A stretch of 64,000 nucleotides of DNA from Carposina sasakii (GCA_014607495.2 CP053159.1:6765501-6829500); one strand, 5' to 3'. Positions 49,950-61,763 are shown, counted from the stretch's first letter. Numbers and translations are program-made. The notes: generated by a model not told the origin, from the sequence alone.

Positions 49950-51258
49950 AGAGTGTATCTTCTTGGGAGCAAGACGTACCACCGTCCGTCACAAGCAGCG
50001 AGTGATCACTGTCGCATTCAGCGCTGTGAAATGAGCGTGTGTGGAGAGTTTCTTTTAAGTCCTTCCTCCGAGTTAGAACGAGGTCAAGCTGGTGCCAATG
50101 TTTCGAACGAGGATGCATACAAGAAACTTCTCATAAACTTACCTTTGAAATACGTATCGGTAACGCACAGCTGGTATTTAAAGCAAAACTCCAACAATAG
50201 TTGTCCGTTGTAGTTTTGCTTACCCACGCCGTAGTCACCTATGCAATCAGGCCAGGAAGAGGCGTCCTGTCCCACACGGGCATTGAAGTCCCTCATGAGA
50301 AACAGTCGGTCGCCCGGCTGCACCGCACTTACAACCACATCCAGCTGGTCATAAAACGCTAACGAAGGAAGCGTTGGAGTGTACGCCGAAACTATGGCGA
50401 CGAACCCACTTGAGATGTTAAGTCATAGGATCATATGCGCTTCGAGACACCCACAGGATTCTATCCGTCGGGCCCTAGGAAAAGCCAACGCGCCAGCAGT
50501 TCTGGAACCCAATGGCTTGGCGCGTGATCATGGGAAAAGGCCCGACGGTATGACCCTAGTGCCTTGGGAGATGGGTAGACCGCTTGTGTGGGATGCTACT
50601 TGTGTTGACACTCTTGCTGCCTCCCACATCGGCGGTACATCATCCAAAGCCGGTTCTGCTGCATGTTCGGCGGAAAACGCCAAACGCCGCAAATATGCAG
50701 GTCTCCCAGGAGACTACATGTTTGGGGCGTTTGGCGTCGAGACACTGGGACCGTGGGGACCAAGTGCTCACCGCCTCTACCGGGAAATTTCCAAACGCCT
50801 GTTTGAAACTTCCCGTGACCAGAAGGCTGGCCTGTTTTTTGGACAAAAAATTAGCATTGCCATTCAACGTGGCAATGCTGCCAGCCTCCTGGGCACCCTC
50901 CCGGTAGATGGCAACTTTATACATACATTTAATTTTCTGTAGTAGGTTTAAGTTATTTTATTTGACTATATTGTGAACCCACAGGAGTATCAACCGAAAA
51001 AAGAAGATCGTTCCTGATTTCGAATCATACTCCGTGCTTGCGATTATCAGCAGCACCTTTACCCTGCCAGAAGAAGGTGTAGTTCGCTTCCCGTATTGAA
51101 CCCTCGTCCTCGAGCCTGGTCTCCTGGAAAGTTGAAACAGCTATGTCTAGCCTGTGAAGCCCTGCGTCGATGATGGCCGTTCTACGCAGCTTTTGTGCAT
51201 AATCTGAGCTGCCACTGGTGCACGGAAAGCCTGTCCTCATATCGTTCAAACATTCCAT
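49950..51258 (-). pseudogene. LINE endonuclease (APE type) fragment, interrupted
   Basis: In minus-strand order: RRTAIIDAGLHRLDIAVSTF and QETRLEDEGSIRE, NYTFFWQGKGAADNRKHGV (51258-51020), one stop, then FEIRNDLLFSVDTP to about 50977. After a 518-bp insertion it resumes with GFVAIVSAYTPTLPS, FYDQLD, PGDRLFLMRDFNARVG (catalytic DFNAR block) and YGVGKQNYNGQLLLEF. An AP-endonuclease-like LINE domain with several stops and frame changes; no reverse transcriptase follows. Confidence 0.8.
50459..50976 (+). mobile_element. 5'-truncated LINE insertion with a restriction-like nuclease domain
   Basis: A 518-bp insert flanked by ACCCACAGGA on both sides (50449-50458, 50977-50986). It interrupts the endonuclease coding sequence of the host LINE exactly; removing it and one flank restores the host frame across DTPVGVSK. 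Its own + strand frame (to the stop at 50940-50942) reads SIRRALGKANAPAVLEPNGL, KRPDGMTLVPWEMGRPL, VWDATCVDT, FGVETLGPWGP and AIQRGNAASLLGTLP. RPDG...WDATC fits the PD-(D/E)xK pattern of restriction-like LINE endonucleases; the exact clade is not settled. Confidence 0.72.
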
Positions 51259-51640
51259 GTCGCAAAGCGCATGCTATATATTTATTATTCTGTAAACAAG
51301 TTTTAATTAAGTTTTAATTCTTTATTAAAATATAAAAATTAGGTACCTACAAGGTACCTAGTAGGTAGGGTTTTATTTTTTTCCTTGCTATTATTATTGG
51401 CAGGTGTTTCAGGCGCAGCGTCGATTATCTCTAGTTTTGTCTATCGTTTCGTACACTCAAGCGCAACAAACCGACGCTGAAGTAGCATAGTCAAAGAATT
51501 TATCTTAGTTTTTGGTATTTTTAAGGTAGGGAATTGTGATTTCAAGGTAGGGCATTGCCCCACGACACCCCCTCTTAGCTACGGCCCTGTAAACAATAAT
51601 ATGAAATAACAAATCCCATCAAAAACATAAATGTGAAATT

Positions 51641-52135
51641 GAAAATGTTTCATCAGGGAAACGGTACATAATCGTTCATGCTGGATCGGAAAAAGGCCCG
51701 GTACCAAACTCCTTGTTAGTCTTCAGCACTAAATTAAAAAATGCCAATTACCACCACGACATGAATGCTGCAAATTTTAATAAATGGCTTAAAGAAAAAC
51801 TGATACCCAATTTGGAAGAACCAAGTGTAATTGTGATGGATAATGCTAGTCATCATTCAGTTATTATAAATAAGGCTCCTAACACACAAACACGTAAAAG
51901 TAACATAAGAGAGTGTTTACATGTTAATGAAATTCAATATGAGGACTACCACACTAAAGCAGAGCTGTTGTGTATTGTAAAACAAAATACTCCTGATCCA
52001 ATGTATGAAGCCGATGAAATTTTAAAACAGCATGATCATGAGGTATTGAGACTTCCACCCTACCACTGTGATTTAAATGCGATTGAGCTGGTGTGGAGTT
52101 TGGCTAAACGTAAAGTGGCTAGTAGACCCAAATAA
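51641..52135 (+). pseudogene. DDE transposase C-terminal fragment (IS630/Tc1-mariner group)
   Basis: Open from about 51641 (SGKRYIIVHAG) to the TAA at 52133-52135. It has the second catalytic Asp (VIVMDNASHHS) and the Glu (LRLPPYHCDLNAIELVW), typical of a DDE_3-like transposase. The N-terminal DNA-binding part and first Asp region are missing upstream. The frame is intact for 165 codons, so it was lost by truncation rather than by slow decay. Confidence 0.75.
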
Positions 52136-52289
52136 AAGTAGTTTACATCCATTTTAATTTTAATTAATTACCTTTATTTAAAATTATTATTAATTTAAAT
52201 TCATTACCAAGTATCAAGTAGGTTATTCCAATTTTCTCGAAATAATATTAGTGTTGTCATACATACTTGTTTTATTTAAAATTACCGCC

Positions 52290-52690
52290 ATTTTCGAAGG
52301 AAAGGCAAGGGGAACTAAGCCTATACAGCCATTGTCTTTAGTATATGATTTCTGAATTTATGATGATTGATATTGATGATGATGAATGGAAACGTCGAGA
52401 AAATCCTCAAAAACGAGTTTAAAATTAGTAAAGATCAAAAAGAATTGCAGAAACAACTTACATGAGCCCATGAAGATATCGTATTCCGACTAAAGGTATA
52501 CTTAGCCTACCTGCATATAAAACCATGCACATGCACTAGATTCACATCACATGAACAAAATATAAGTTATCTACCAGAAAACATCACTTTACGGACACAA
52601 ACAAGCCATTTACAAATAAATTTTGATTTTCACAAGAAAATTACACCCGCTCCCTTTCAGCATTTCCTGCCGAATCTCCTTTTGAGGTTC
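52290..52690. repeat. Fourth copy of the 400-bp repeat
   Basis: Same blocks and order as the copies at 46.2-47.5 kb, from GAAGGAAAGGCAAGGGGAAC to a degraded CCGAATC end. A partial copy starts again at about 52740. Confidence 0.8.
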
Positions 52691-52790
52691 AACTTTCGTT
52701 AGCCAGACTCTATCAACTGCACAGTTTTTTGTTTCTTTTTGTTAATCCCGAAGGTAAGGCAAGGGGAACTATGCGCATACAGCCATTGCA

Positions 52791-54381
52791 CATCGACACA
52801 GATCACGAAGTCAACGACATCCCTAATTTCAGCTTTCAGCAGATTTTATTTCGGTGTGTCAGTTTCAATTTCTTCGTAAATTTTTGGTATTTTTGGATAG
52901 TTTTTCTCAAAATCCAAAAAGTTTCATAAGCCCATGCCATTATTTGCTATCCACTTTGTAGTTATATGTTGTTATATTTATCTCGGTTATCAAATTTACG
53001 GAAGTTTTTAAAAATAATGCTCGAGGCGGGCAGAACCAATATTGCTTATGAAAAACCAGTTCCGAGTGCATGGTGTGCTGTGTTTAAATAATGAATAGTG
53101 TTCTTCAGACTTTCTTTTAAGAATTCATTCATCAAGACGCACCTTCAAATCTTACATAATAATCTGGATCCTGTAAACATTGTACCTGAGTTTTATGAAA
53201 GGTGAGTCTACAACTTAGATAGGTACCTACCTAACTTTTTACTTATCTAGGTAGGTACTTACTTGTTTGCAGCACTGCTGCAGTGCTTACTTGCAGCAAG
53301 TATGGTCTTCGCAGTAGGATCACTGAGTCAAACAATATGATAGATTCTGACTGTAACACCTACACATAAAATAAGTCCTACCTGTTCCTTTCTCTCAGTC
53401 ATTTACGTTAAGAACGGAGAGGGATAGACCTGACTAAGATTAATAAATTTATGTTTAAGTGGCAGTCAGAATCGGCCGTAATACCTACTAATGTCTGGTT
53501 ATCAAAATCTTAATACCAAATTATTCTGTAATATTTTTAAAAATAATTACATCAATCATTTCAGACTGGCGAACAGTGGCTTAGTGTTCATAATAATTTC
53601 TACTTGCTAGCTGTATATTGACGTTTCTCATAAATAAAATTTGAGAAATCCACTGACGTTTATCTTGCAACAAAGGTTTCAGGTGTCATTTTCATTCAGT
53701 ACTAGTGTTAGCCCAAAACTCTGTCTGTTAGATAAAAGGAAAAAATTATGTTCATAAGTTAAAGTAGCCTCCATTGGGTTATTCCACTGTGTTACTGACA
53801 CTATATTTGACTTGATTTTTGTTTTCTTTTACATTTAAAACTAGTATGTACCACCTACATTTTCTTATTTGTACTTATGTATTCTATTGATTAAAATAAA
53901 AATTTTATTCAAATAATACAAACAGTCACTCCAATTTTATTTTTCTCTATAGATATTATTTTCATAATGTACCTGTGCATGCTAAAAATAAGGCGTAAAT
54001 AAAATGACTGTGCTAACTTCGTTTCGTGTTTCTCGTATGTTTTGTGTCATGCTTGTAATGCATAGAAACAAATTGTAAAGAGTGCTCAGTAAGTATTATT
54101 TTTATGTATAATTTAAACGCCAAGTTTTAGATGCCTCCTAAACATAAGTAATTTTACGCTTCTAATGTTAAAAACTTTGACATTAGAAGCGTAAATTTTT
54201 TTACGCATAAACCTAAAGTGAATTGAAAAAAAAGTTAATACGTCAAATTAAATTTAGTTGCCAACTGACAGAAAAGTGACTGCCAGAATAACTTTTGAAA
54301 TGCTTAAACCTAAATTTTTAGGTTTAATTACGTTTAGGAATAAGTTGTGACTGCCGGAATCGACCTTAATATCTATGGATA
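52791..54381. other. Intergenic, no supported gene
   Basis: AT-rich. Contains a diverged inverted repeat at about 53335-53480 (ATTCTGACTGTAAC / GGCAGTCAGAATC) and another with arms TTACGCTTCTAATGT / ACATTAGAAGCGTAA at about 54155-54200. No coding signal. Confidence 0.5.
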
Positions 54382-54594
54382 TCTATACTAATATTATAAA
54401 TGTGAAAGTGTGTGTGTGTGTGTGTATGTATGTTTGTTCCTTTTTCATGGCAATACTACTGAACCGATTTGAATGAAATTTGGTACACAAATAAATAGTC
54501 TAGAGCCCGAGAAAGGACATGGCTACTTTTTATTGCGGTCCCCTACCGGGCGATAATCGAATACCGCGCGAACGAAGTCGCGGGCAACAGCTAG
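54382..54594 (+). mobile_element. Non-autonomous Helitron, complete
   Basis: Starts TCTATACTAATATTATAAAT after A, ends with GCGAACGAAGTCGCGGGC hairpin and CAGCTAG before T. It is 213 bp with a (GT)n tract near the 5' end. Confidence 0.87.
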
Positions 54595-54629
54595 TGCTTT
54601 TATAACTTGTAGGTAAATATAATAATTAA

Positions 54630-54952
54630 TCTATACATATAATAAAATTGTAATGGATCGCTGTCTGTACATGGAAGATATGTGAGAAAAAATATTATAG
54701 GAGACCTTTATCAACGTAATAGAACCCAAAACGATGATTTTTGGAATTTTTGTCTGTTTGTCTATGCGTTTGTGCACGCTAATCTCAGAAACGGCTGAAC
54801 CGATTCCGATGCAGTTTTCAGGAATATCTTGTGACAGGTCCCACTTAACATATAGGCTACTTTTTATCCCGGGAAAATGTTTTTATCCCGGATAATTTCG
54901 ACATTTTGTTTTTTCTGTAATCCACGCAGACGGAGTCGCGGGTGTCCACTAG
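54630..54952 (+). mobile_element. Non-autonomous Helitron, complete
   Basis: Starts TCTATACATATAATAAAATT, ends GACGGAGTCGCGGGTGTCCACTAG before T. It is 323 bp. Homologous over its length to the inverted copy at 61437-61763. It lies 35 bp from the previous Helitron. Confidence 0.87.
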
Positions 54953-54964
54953 TCTAATAATAAA

Positions 54965-55831
54965 TTGGCCGCGGTTGATAGTGTGTGCGTTCGCGCAGCA
55001 AAAATTATCGCCTTTTCAAGAATTGAATGATGCAGATAGTTAGTGCCTTATATCGTTTAAATGTGCCCGAAATTTTAAATTTGTGCATCCAACGGCTTCA
55101 GAGTTATTTAAGAAAAACTGATTCTGCTGCACGAACGTTCGCCCAGCAATTTTTTTTTAAATTGATGGGTCTAGCTGTATATTAAATATGCAAAAAGATA
55201 GCTTAAATACGAGTAGGCCGGCAAAACTTTACAGGATCGTGTGAATATATAATGGGTACCAGTCGGCACTAACGCGAAATCTTTGGTCTTGCTCGTTCGA
55301 GAGCCAGAGCATTTTTCCATTTTCTACGAAATAAAGTAATAGCTCCTGAACCATGCTAGTCACGTTAATGAAAATTGCAGCACAAATATGCACAAATTTA
55401 CAGTATCTGTATGCAAAAAATCACGACTGTGCGGTTAACCGTTTCCAAAATATAGCAATCGCCAAAACGTTCGCCCAGCAAAAAACGAAATATCTCTAAA
55501 ATGTTCAGAGGCACAATTTGGCTTTCACGGCACATTTATGCTCGTATTTAAGCTATCTTTTTGCATATTTAAAATACAGCTAGACCCATCAATTAAAAAA
55601 AAATGCTGGGCGAACGTTCGTGCAGCAGAATCAGTTTTTCTTAAATAACTCTGAAGCCGTTGGATGCACAAATTTAAAATTTCGGGCACATTTACACGAT
55701 ATAAGGCACTAATTATCTGCATCATTAAATTCTTAAAAAGGCGATACTTTTTGCTGGGCGTACGCACACGTTGATAGTCTGGATAATCGCGAATCCGTAT
55801 AACCGAGGGCCAGATAGTCGAGTTTCTACTG
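54965..55831. mobile_element. Large foldback in a Tigger/pogo-type element
   Basis: About 240-bp arms (about 54975-55215 and 55535-55785) are inverted copies at high identity (for example GATTCTGCTGCACGAACGTT and complement), around a 300-bp spacer. The right end, GATAGTCGAGTTTCTACTG followed by TA, resembles Tigger/jerky-type TIRs. No matching left TIR is seen, so the element may be truncated on the left. Confidence 0.7.
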
Positions 55832-55835
55832 TATT

Positions 55836-56480
55836 TTGAAAATAGGATGGTATGTGTGGATGTTAGCTTGCAGGTATAACAGAAAACCGAGGAGTTTAAT
55901 CGGCAATTATGAGAAGGCCTTAGATTCGACCGAGACGTGGGCAGTGTTGCGGTCTCTCCATATGTATGTGACAAATGGTCAAATGGGTTTGTCCAACTTT
56001 ACGAAAGGGGTAAATCGGCAAACCCAACTCGGCTGGGCAGCGATTGGGAATACGAAGCGTATTTGTGTCTAAAGTGCCTGTGTAAAGGCGAGGATATCTA
56101 ACTATCTAACAAAGACAATTATAACCTTTGTTAAGGAAGTGGAGTGAACGAACACGCGCGGCGTTTCCAAATTGTAATTTTGCATGCGCTCATATTAATA
56201 ATTGTCTTTGCTATCTAATCAGTGTGTGCTACCAGTCATGTCTTACTTGCCGAGCTCGATTCGGGGTATATCTGCGTGATCGTGGGCAGAGCAAATAGTT
56301 CGAAGAACCGATGGCCGATGGAGCCGAAGGGGTGGAGTGTGGAGACCACGTACCGGCAAGCGCAGGGTGGGAATCTTCTGGATGTCTGCCGCTTCCAATT
56401 GGTCGCAGTGGAGGCCATTGGGGGAGGCCTATGGTCAGCAGTGGATTTCTCATGACTAAAAATGATGATGATGAATCAAA
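55836..56480 (+). pseudogene. RTE-type LINE, two coding fragments and 3' tail
   Basis: 55890-56070: NYEKALDSTETWAVL, the RT box with the first catalytic Asp, followed directly by NRQTQLGWAAIGN, a segment normally far downstream, so most of the RT is deleted. 56200-56460: the C-terminus, in one frame WRPRTGKRRVG, NWSQWRPLGEAYGQQW, then a GATGAT tail, as in lepidopteran RTE. It has frame shifts and is dead. Confidence 0.75.
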
Positions 56481-58776
56481 TTACATTCTCGTAAGATTTT
56501 AGTAAGTAGGTACTTCATTAATAATTTAATTAATGTTGCTCCTATTATGAGATACCTAATGGAAAAGCACACAATATTTTTGTACATTAGATTGATTTAC
56601 CAATAACTTACCAATAGGGATAAGCACGCCTTTGTACATTGTCAATGTAAAATGTTTTTCCATATAAAATGTCTGTGTACAATAAAGAATAGAATAGAAC
56701 AGTAATTTATGTTGGCTATCTTTACCTCACTCAATTTGTACTCTATATTTACGTACATTATATGCAGACGATGTACATAATTGATTGGCGCCTCGCACAC
56801 GAGCGGGCGACTCCCACTTCAATCAACCTGTTGACACAAATGTTATGTTCTCTATGCCTAGGTCTATGCTGCTGGAGAGTGGAGATTTATCTCGGTTCTT
56901 TGATCTTTTATATTAATAAAACCTAGTCCCATGCATTATCTCTTTAAATGTGCCTGATAACCTATTTTGCTATCGATGCAAATTAGGTAAGCTAAATCCG
57001 AGTAAGTAATTTAACAATGGTTACTCGTATGTGTACGAAAACAGGCAACATGATTTTTATTGTGTGTGATTATCACTCGATGATAGACACTTTTAGTTTC
57101 AGGTTATTTGAAGTTCACTATTTTTTTATAGTTTCTATAAAACAACTTACAGCCATCCTGGTCAATTGAAGATGGGCTTTAGTAAAAATGGAATTAACCA
57201 CAAAATTTACGTATTTAGTGATAGTGCTAAACTTACGTATATTATATTCCAAACCTACAAAATGAAGTTACTAACACTACCACCCAATCACAGTGTAGGC
57301 AGTAAAAGTGGGTGTCGCTCACTAGAAACTTTAAAAGATGCAATGTATTGTTCTGTCTAGTACTGTAATTTATTTCAATTGCATTAGCAAAACAATATTA
57401 ATTGAAATTTTCATTACGTAGGTAAGCAAATAATGGAAATAATGATGAGTTTGACAACAGGCAGACTGCAGTCATTGTACTTTTACCTTCTACTCGAAGT
57501 ATTACCTAAGTGCAATGTTTACAATTAACGTAACCATCATACGTACGATAAAACTAAACTAAAATAACTCCGAATGATATGCGCTAGTTTATAAATTATA
57601 TCTGGGTTGGTACGAGAGCCATGCTTCATGGTAAAAGTGAAGGGATCCTGGCCTGGTGCTATTTTGATAAAATCTATGTAGAGATGCAGATTTGTTTTCA
57701 AGGTAATGGAATGGTAATGAAAAGGTACTTACCTGCTAATGTTTACCTTAGGCTAAACTTAAGTTTATGTGTAAAATAATCATCCATATTTGGCTAAATA
57801 TTTAGGTACCTGCATACACTGCACATTATTATAAAGATTGATAGGCAGAACGAGAGCACCGTTTCCTGAAAACTTCATACGGAATGATTGCAGGCATTAC
57901 GCTTCGCGCTTGGCATATTTTTTGTATAAGCCAACCTTCCAAGAGTGAGGTGAGATGTCGAAACAATCTACAGTTGAGTTAGTAGGCAGTATTGTTTAGT
58001 GGTGCGGGAATCTAGTGTTGTTTCACGTGTTCGCACCGCTGAAAATAGTCAGTGCATTGAAGCAATTAGAAGTGTTTGGATGTTTCGTCTAGCGTTTGGC
58101 ACGAGGCACCCTGATTGAGCAGTGATCTTTCCGGCTCCGACATCAGTGCCAATAACGCTGGAGGATCACTTGTTATTTTAATCAAGAGTTGTGTAATATA
58201 TTGGCTATTATAACGCGAATTCGCACGTTATCTCCTCATTTATTATAACCTTCGGTTCGCGAAGTGTGTCACCCAAATGTGCATTACGTGAAGTGGATTA
58301 GTGTATTTCTGGGTGAGTGTTATATTTCCTGATGGGAGATTTATTGCGAATTCGGAAATTTTGCTAATTTCAACACAAATCTGTGTTTTGAAATGTATTT
58401 TAGTGGTCGCAGACGTAGTTAGTTGTTTGTTTGCTTTCGTTTCTCCAACCTTCATAATTATTGCGGAAGTTTATGTTCTGAGTTTATTTGTGCTGTTGTT
58501 TATGTAAGGGATTTATAGTTAACAGAAATATGGTTCCACTGAAACGTGTCTAACCAACTTGCATCGACTTGGTCCTAATATAAGTTCGTTAATATGTACT
58601 TAAGTATAATTTAAACTATATAGGTAGAATAAATACAATAATCTCTTCACCTAAACGATATAGACTATATTCGCTTACCCGGAAGAAAAGTTAAGTACCT
58701 TGCTACAGGGTGTGTGTGCCAGCCAGACAAATACTGAAACACAAGTTACCATTTGATTTATACAATAGTGTTATTA
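56481..58776. other. Non-coding stretch; possible 5' exon
   Basis: No open frame with a recognisable domain. The segment about 57980-58312 is less AT-rich and ends at TTCTGGGTGAGTGT, a good splice-donor context, so it could be an untranslated first exon of a + strand gene beyond the window. This is only suggestive. Confidence 0.3.
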
Positions 58777-59754
58777 GGGGAAGATTGGGTAATAGGGGTC
58801 ACTTAAGCAAGAATTAGAATACACAAGCTAAAATTAACAAAAATTTTATTGCAACCGCCTCATAACAAAATTTACTTACTTAATTAGCTATAATTTGAGA
58901 TCAGTAATCATCACATTAATAATCATCTTTGGGAAATATAAAAGTACAAAAAAAAAACTAATTTGACTCCCATTGCACTAAGTTACGGGTAATTGAGGTA
59001 ACCTTGTGGGCAATGAGGATCATACAAAAATCTAACACAAATCGCGTCACGTCTGATACAGAGGTATCGTTTGATTCCTGGAGAACCTTCCTCTTTACTC
59101 TTTCGGTCCCCTTCTTCGGCACTTTCATCTTCTTTCCTTGGCCCTTGCCCTTGCCTTTATGCAGAAAAACGCAGTCTATTTACTCAATTTTGGACCCTAA
59201 TATTTTGGAAACCAGACACTTCCCAGGTATGCTTCCATGGAGAAAAATGATCACGATGATGAGGAGATTCCGTAGATTTCGGGAACGTTGATGACCAAAA
59301 ATCATCCTGTATATTTTTCCTTTCCCCTATCTTTTTCATTGGGTGGCGGTCACTAGCGGGCAATGGGGATCACCCGATTCTCATTACCCACAAGTACTTT
59401 ATGAAGAAAAAATAATAAACACAAAATATACATTAGGAAAACTCGGGATTTAAGTAGGAAATCATTACACCAAATGTACAAGTAAAGGCGTAAAAAAGTA
59501 ACATACAAGTAGATCAATAACTATAAAAGTTACTGTATATTTTGCGTCCGTGAAAATTTACATCGGCGAGCCGCAAAAACAAAACACACCTCCCATTCTC
59601 TATGCTGTCGCCATACCTACGCGGCACGCTCGCAGCGACGGCGAAGGGAACAGAGCGGGCAGGAAGGACCCTTAACGCGTTTCTATTAGTGTTACTTTTG
59701 GAGATGTGTGGGTGACCACTATTACCCGCTGACTCCCATTACCCGATCTTCCCC
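58777..59754. mobile_element. TA-flanked TIR element, family B (copy 2)
   Basis: Ends GGGGAAGATTGGGTAATAGG and CCCATTACCCGATCTTCCCC with TA on both sides. It is 978 bp, almost identical to 35799-36764. The 95-codon open frame at 59004-59291 is shared with copy 1 and looks non-coding. Confidence 0.88.
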
Positions 59755-60110
59755 TAGTCACAGGAAATGCATTTTTAATTTGATTATTGTGTGATACATT
59801 GCTGTTTTTTGGATCACTTTTGACTCTCCGTTGGAGTTCATCAGTTTATTGAGTTTTTTGAGCGTAACTTTTTTTAAAAATAATCAAAGGGTTAAAATTT
59901 TGTTTTTATGTCATTACCCAAAGCTTACAACGGATCTACACTACGTTTTTTCTGAAAAAATAAAAAAAGTCCTTTTTGGAATGTTCCTGCGAAAATTTTC
60001 GGTGGATTTTGCCTCAGAATCATGCTCTGAAGTCTTCATATCAATATTTGCCTGGCTGTCACTTCCACCATGTATAGGTTGGGTTAGGTCAGTGATTTTT
60101 TAATTTTATA

Positions 60111-60297
60111 CTAGCGACCTGCCCCGGCTTCGCACGGATGCAGTGCTGATACTATATACATATAAACCTTCCTCGTGAATCACTTTCTATTAAAAAAAAC
60201 CGCATCAAAATCCGTTCCCTAGTTTCAAAGATCTAAGCATACCTACATAGGGACGGACAGACAGCGGCAAGCGACTTTTATATTATAATATGTAGTA
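60111..60297 (-). mobile_element. Helitron-like element, second subfamily
   Basis: Begins CTAGCGACCTGCCCCGGCTT, complement of a Helitron 3' end. Related to 9237-9420. The TC end is indistinct. Confidence 0.6.
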
Positions 60298-61436
60298 AGG
60301 GATAAAGTCGTGATTATACGTATGTATTTATCGGCACATTTTCTGTTTAATTAGGTACCTGTGAAAGAAGATAAACCGTGTAACAACTATGCCGGGACAT
60401 GGTACGGAGCAAAATTAATTACTTAATATACTTATTGCCAAAATTAGAAAAACTTTGCAGTTACTGTGCTAAAGCTAATCCACTTAGGTATTTTGCAAAA
60501 GTGTCGCAAGCGTGTCGCTAATAGAATAAAAAATTTCAAGTAGGATTGACTTGTAAGTAAGGACTTGCTCTGAATACACAGGATGTGTTTCAGCATAATA
60601 CTCGTAGGTGCTGTGAAAGCATGATTAGGTAGATAGTCGAAACAAAATTTTGTTATGACTGAGCGATAAAAATAAAAATAAGATCAATGTGGAAGGTAAC
60701 TATATTCAATTGATTCAAAAGGATTAACTTTTGTTCTATTTAATTTGAAAACAAAGTTATCTACACAAAGATTAAAGTTAATTATGTTAGTAAATTTTTC
60801 TAATACCTACTTAAAACATTAACTATAAAAAATTTACTTTAAATGCATGTGCTTGAGTGAGACTGCTCTCTGTAACTCTTCTATGACTCATTAAGCTCTT
60901 GCGCCACTTTCACATCGTGCTGCCTCTGGTGAATCAGCAACCATCGATTCACGTAGGTGCGTTGAAAATATAAACATATCAGTTATAAGTAGGTAACTAT
61001 AGGTATAAGCTTTATGATGCATTGATGCGTAGCTATTAATTTGTATCAAAATCTACCAAAATAAAGTAACTTTTCTGATGACCCAGATGATCTCTCCGTA
61101 GCAGTACGTACGGGGAGTATGTTCAAAAGAAGCATAAGCTAAATTAAACCAACATTTACATTTTTTAAGTTCATGTACCCTCTTTCTCTCTCTTCCTCTT
61201 TCAAAATTTTTGGAATTAAGTTATTTAATCTTATATCGCCCCTAAATCTAATTATTGGCATAATGAACAATGGATATTTTATTACTTAGCCTTTCTTCAT
61301 CCCTTAAGTCAGACCGATCTTTGCAAGCGTTGAGAGGTGCTCGAGTTACCGATTAGGCTCATAGCGGCTTCAGAGGGACTTAATGCTGAAAGTGGGTTAT
61401 GTTGTGGATAGGTAGGTACATTATTTTATTATAAAA
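60298..61436. other. Intergenic, no supported gene
   Basis: AT-rich. A minus-strand frame at about 60885-60965 (YVNRWLLIHQRQHDV...) looks protein-like but has no acceptor AG and is stopped just upstream; see rejected items. Confidence 0.4.
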
Positions 61437-61763
61437 CTAGTGGACGCCCGCGACTCTGTCCGCGTGGACTACAGAAAAAAAACAAAATATCGAAATTTTC
61501 CGGGATAAAAACATTTTCCCGGGATAAAAAGTAGCCTATATGTTAAGTGGGACCTGTCACAATATATTCCTGAAAACTGCATCGAAATCGGTTCAGCTGT
61601 TTCTGAGATTAGCGTGCACAAACGCACAGACAAACCGACAGACAAAAATTCAAAAAATCATTGTTTTGGGTACTATTGCATTGATAAAGGTATCCTATAA
61701 TATTTTTTCTTATATATCTTCCATGTACAGACAGCGATCCGTTACATTTTTATTATATGTAGA
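61437..61763 (-). mobile_element. Non-autonomous Helitron, complete
   Basis: Starts CTAGTGGACGCCCGCGACTC on the + strand and ends TTTTATTATATGTAGA, the complement of a TC start. It is 327 bp, inverted homologue of 54630-54952. Confidence 0.85.

Larger units (their letters stand above)
49557..51589. mobile_element. hAT element hosting nested LINE pieces
   Basis: Ends CAGGGCTGTAGCTAGAG and CTTAGCTACGGCCCTG are inverted. Flanks TGAACAAT (49549-49556) and TAAACAAT (51590-51597) make an 8-bp duplication with one mismatch. Both subterminal parts carry AGGTAGGGCA blocks. The interior is filled by LINE fragments; no hAT transposase is recognised. Confidence 0.75.

Noticed and set aside
50379..50458. 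N-terminal 26 codons of the 187-codon frame at 50379-50942
   Set aside because: These bases are antisense to the host LINE endonuclease, on the far side of the 10-bp target duplication. The inserted domain begins only at about 50459.
59004..59291. 95-codon frame also found at 36016-36303
   Set aside because: Shared because both lie in copies of one TIR element. Composition is low-complexity and no transposase motif is present.
60880..60970. Minus-strand frame YVNRWLLIHQRQHDV...QELNES with stop, looking like a last exon
   Set aside because: No AG acceptor precedes it and the frame is closed by a TAA about 35 nt upstream. Without a partner exon it cannot be supported.
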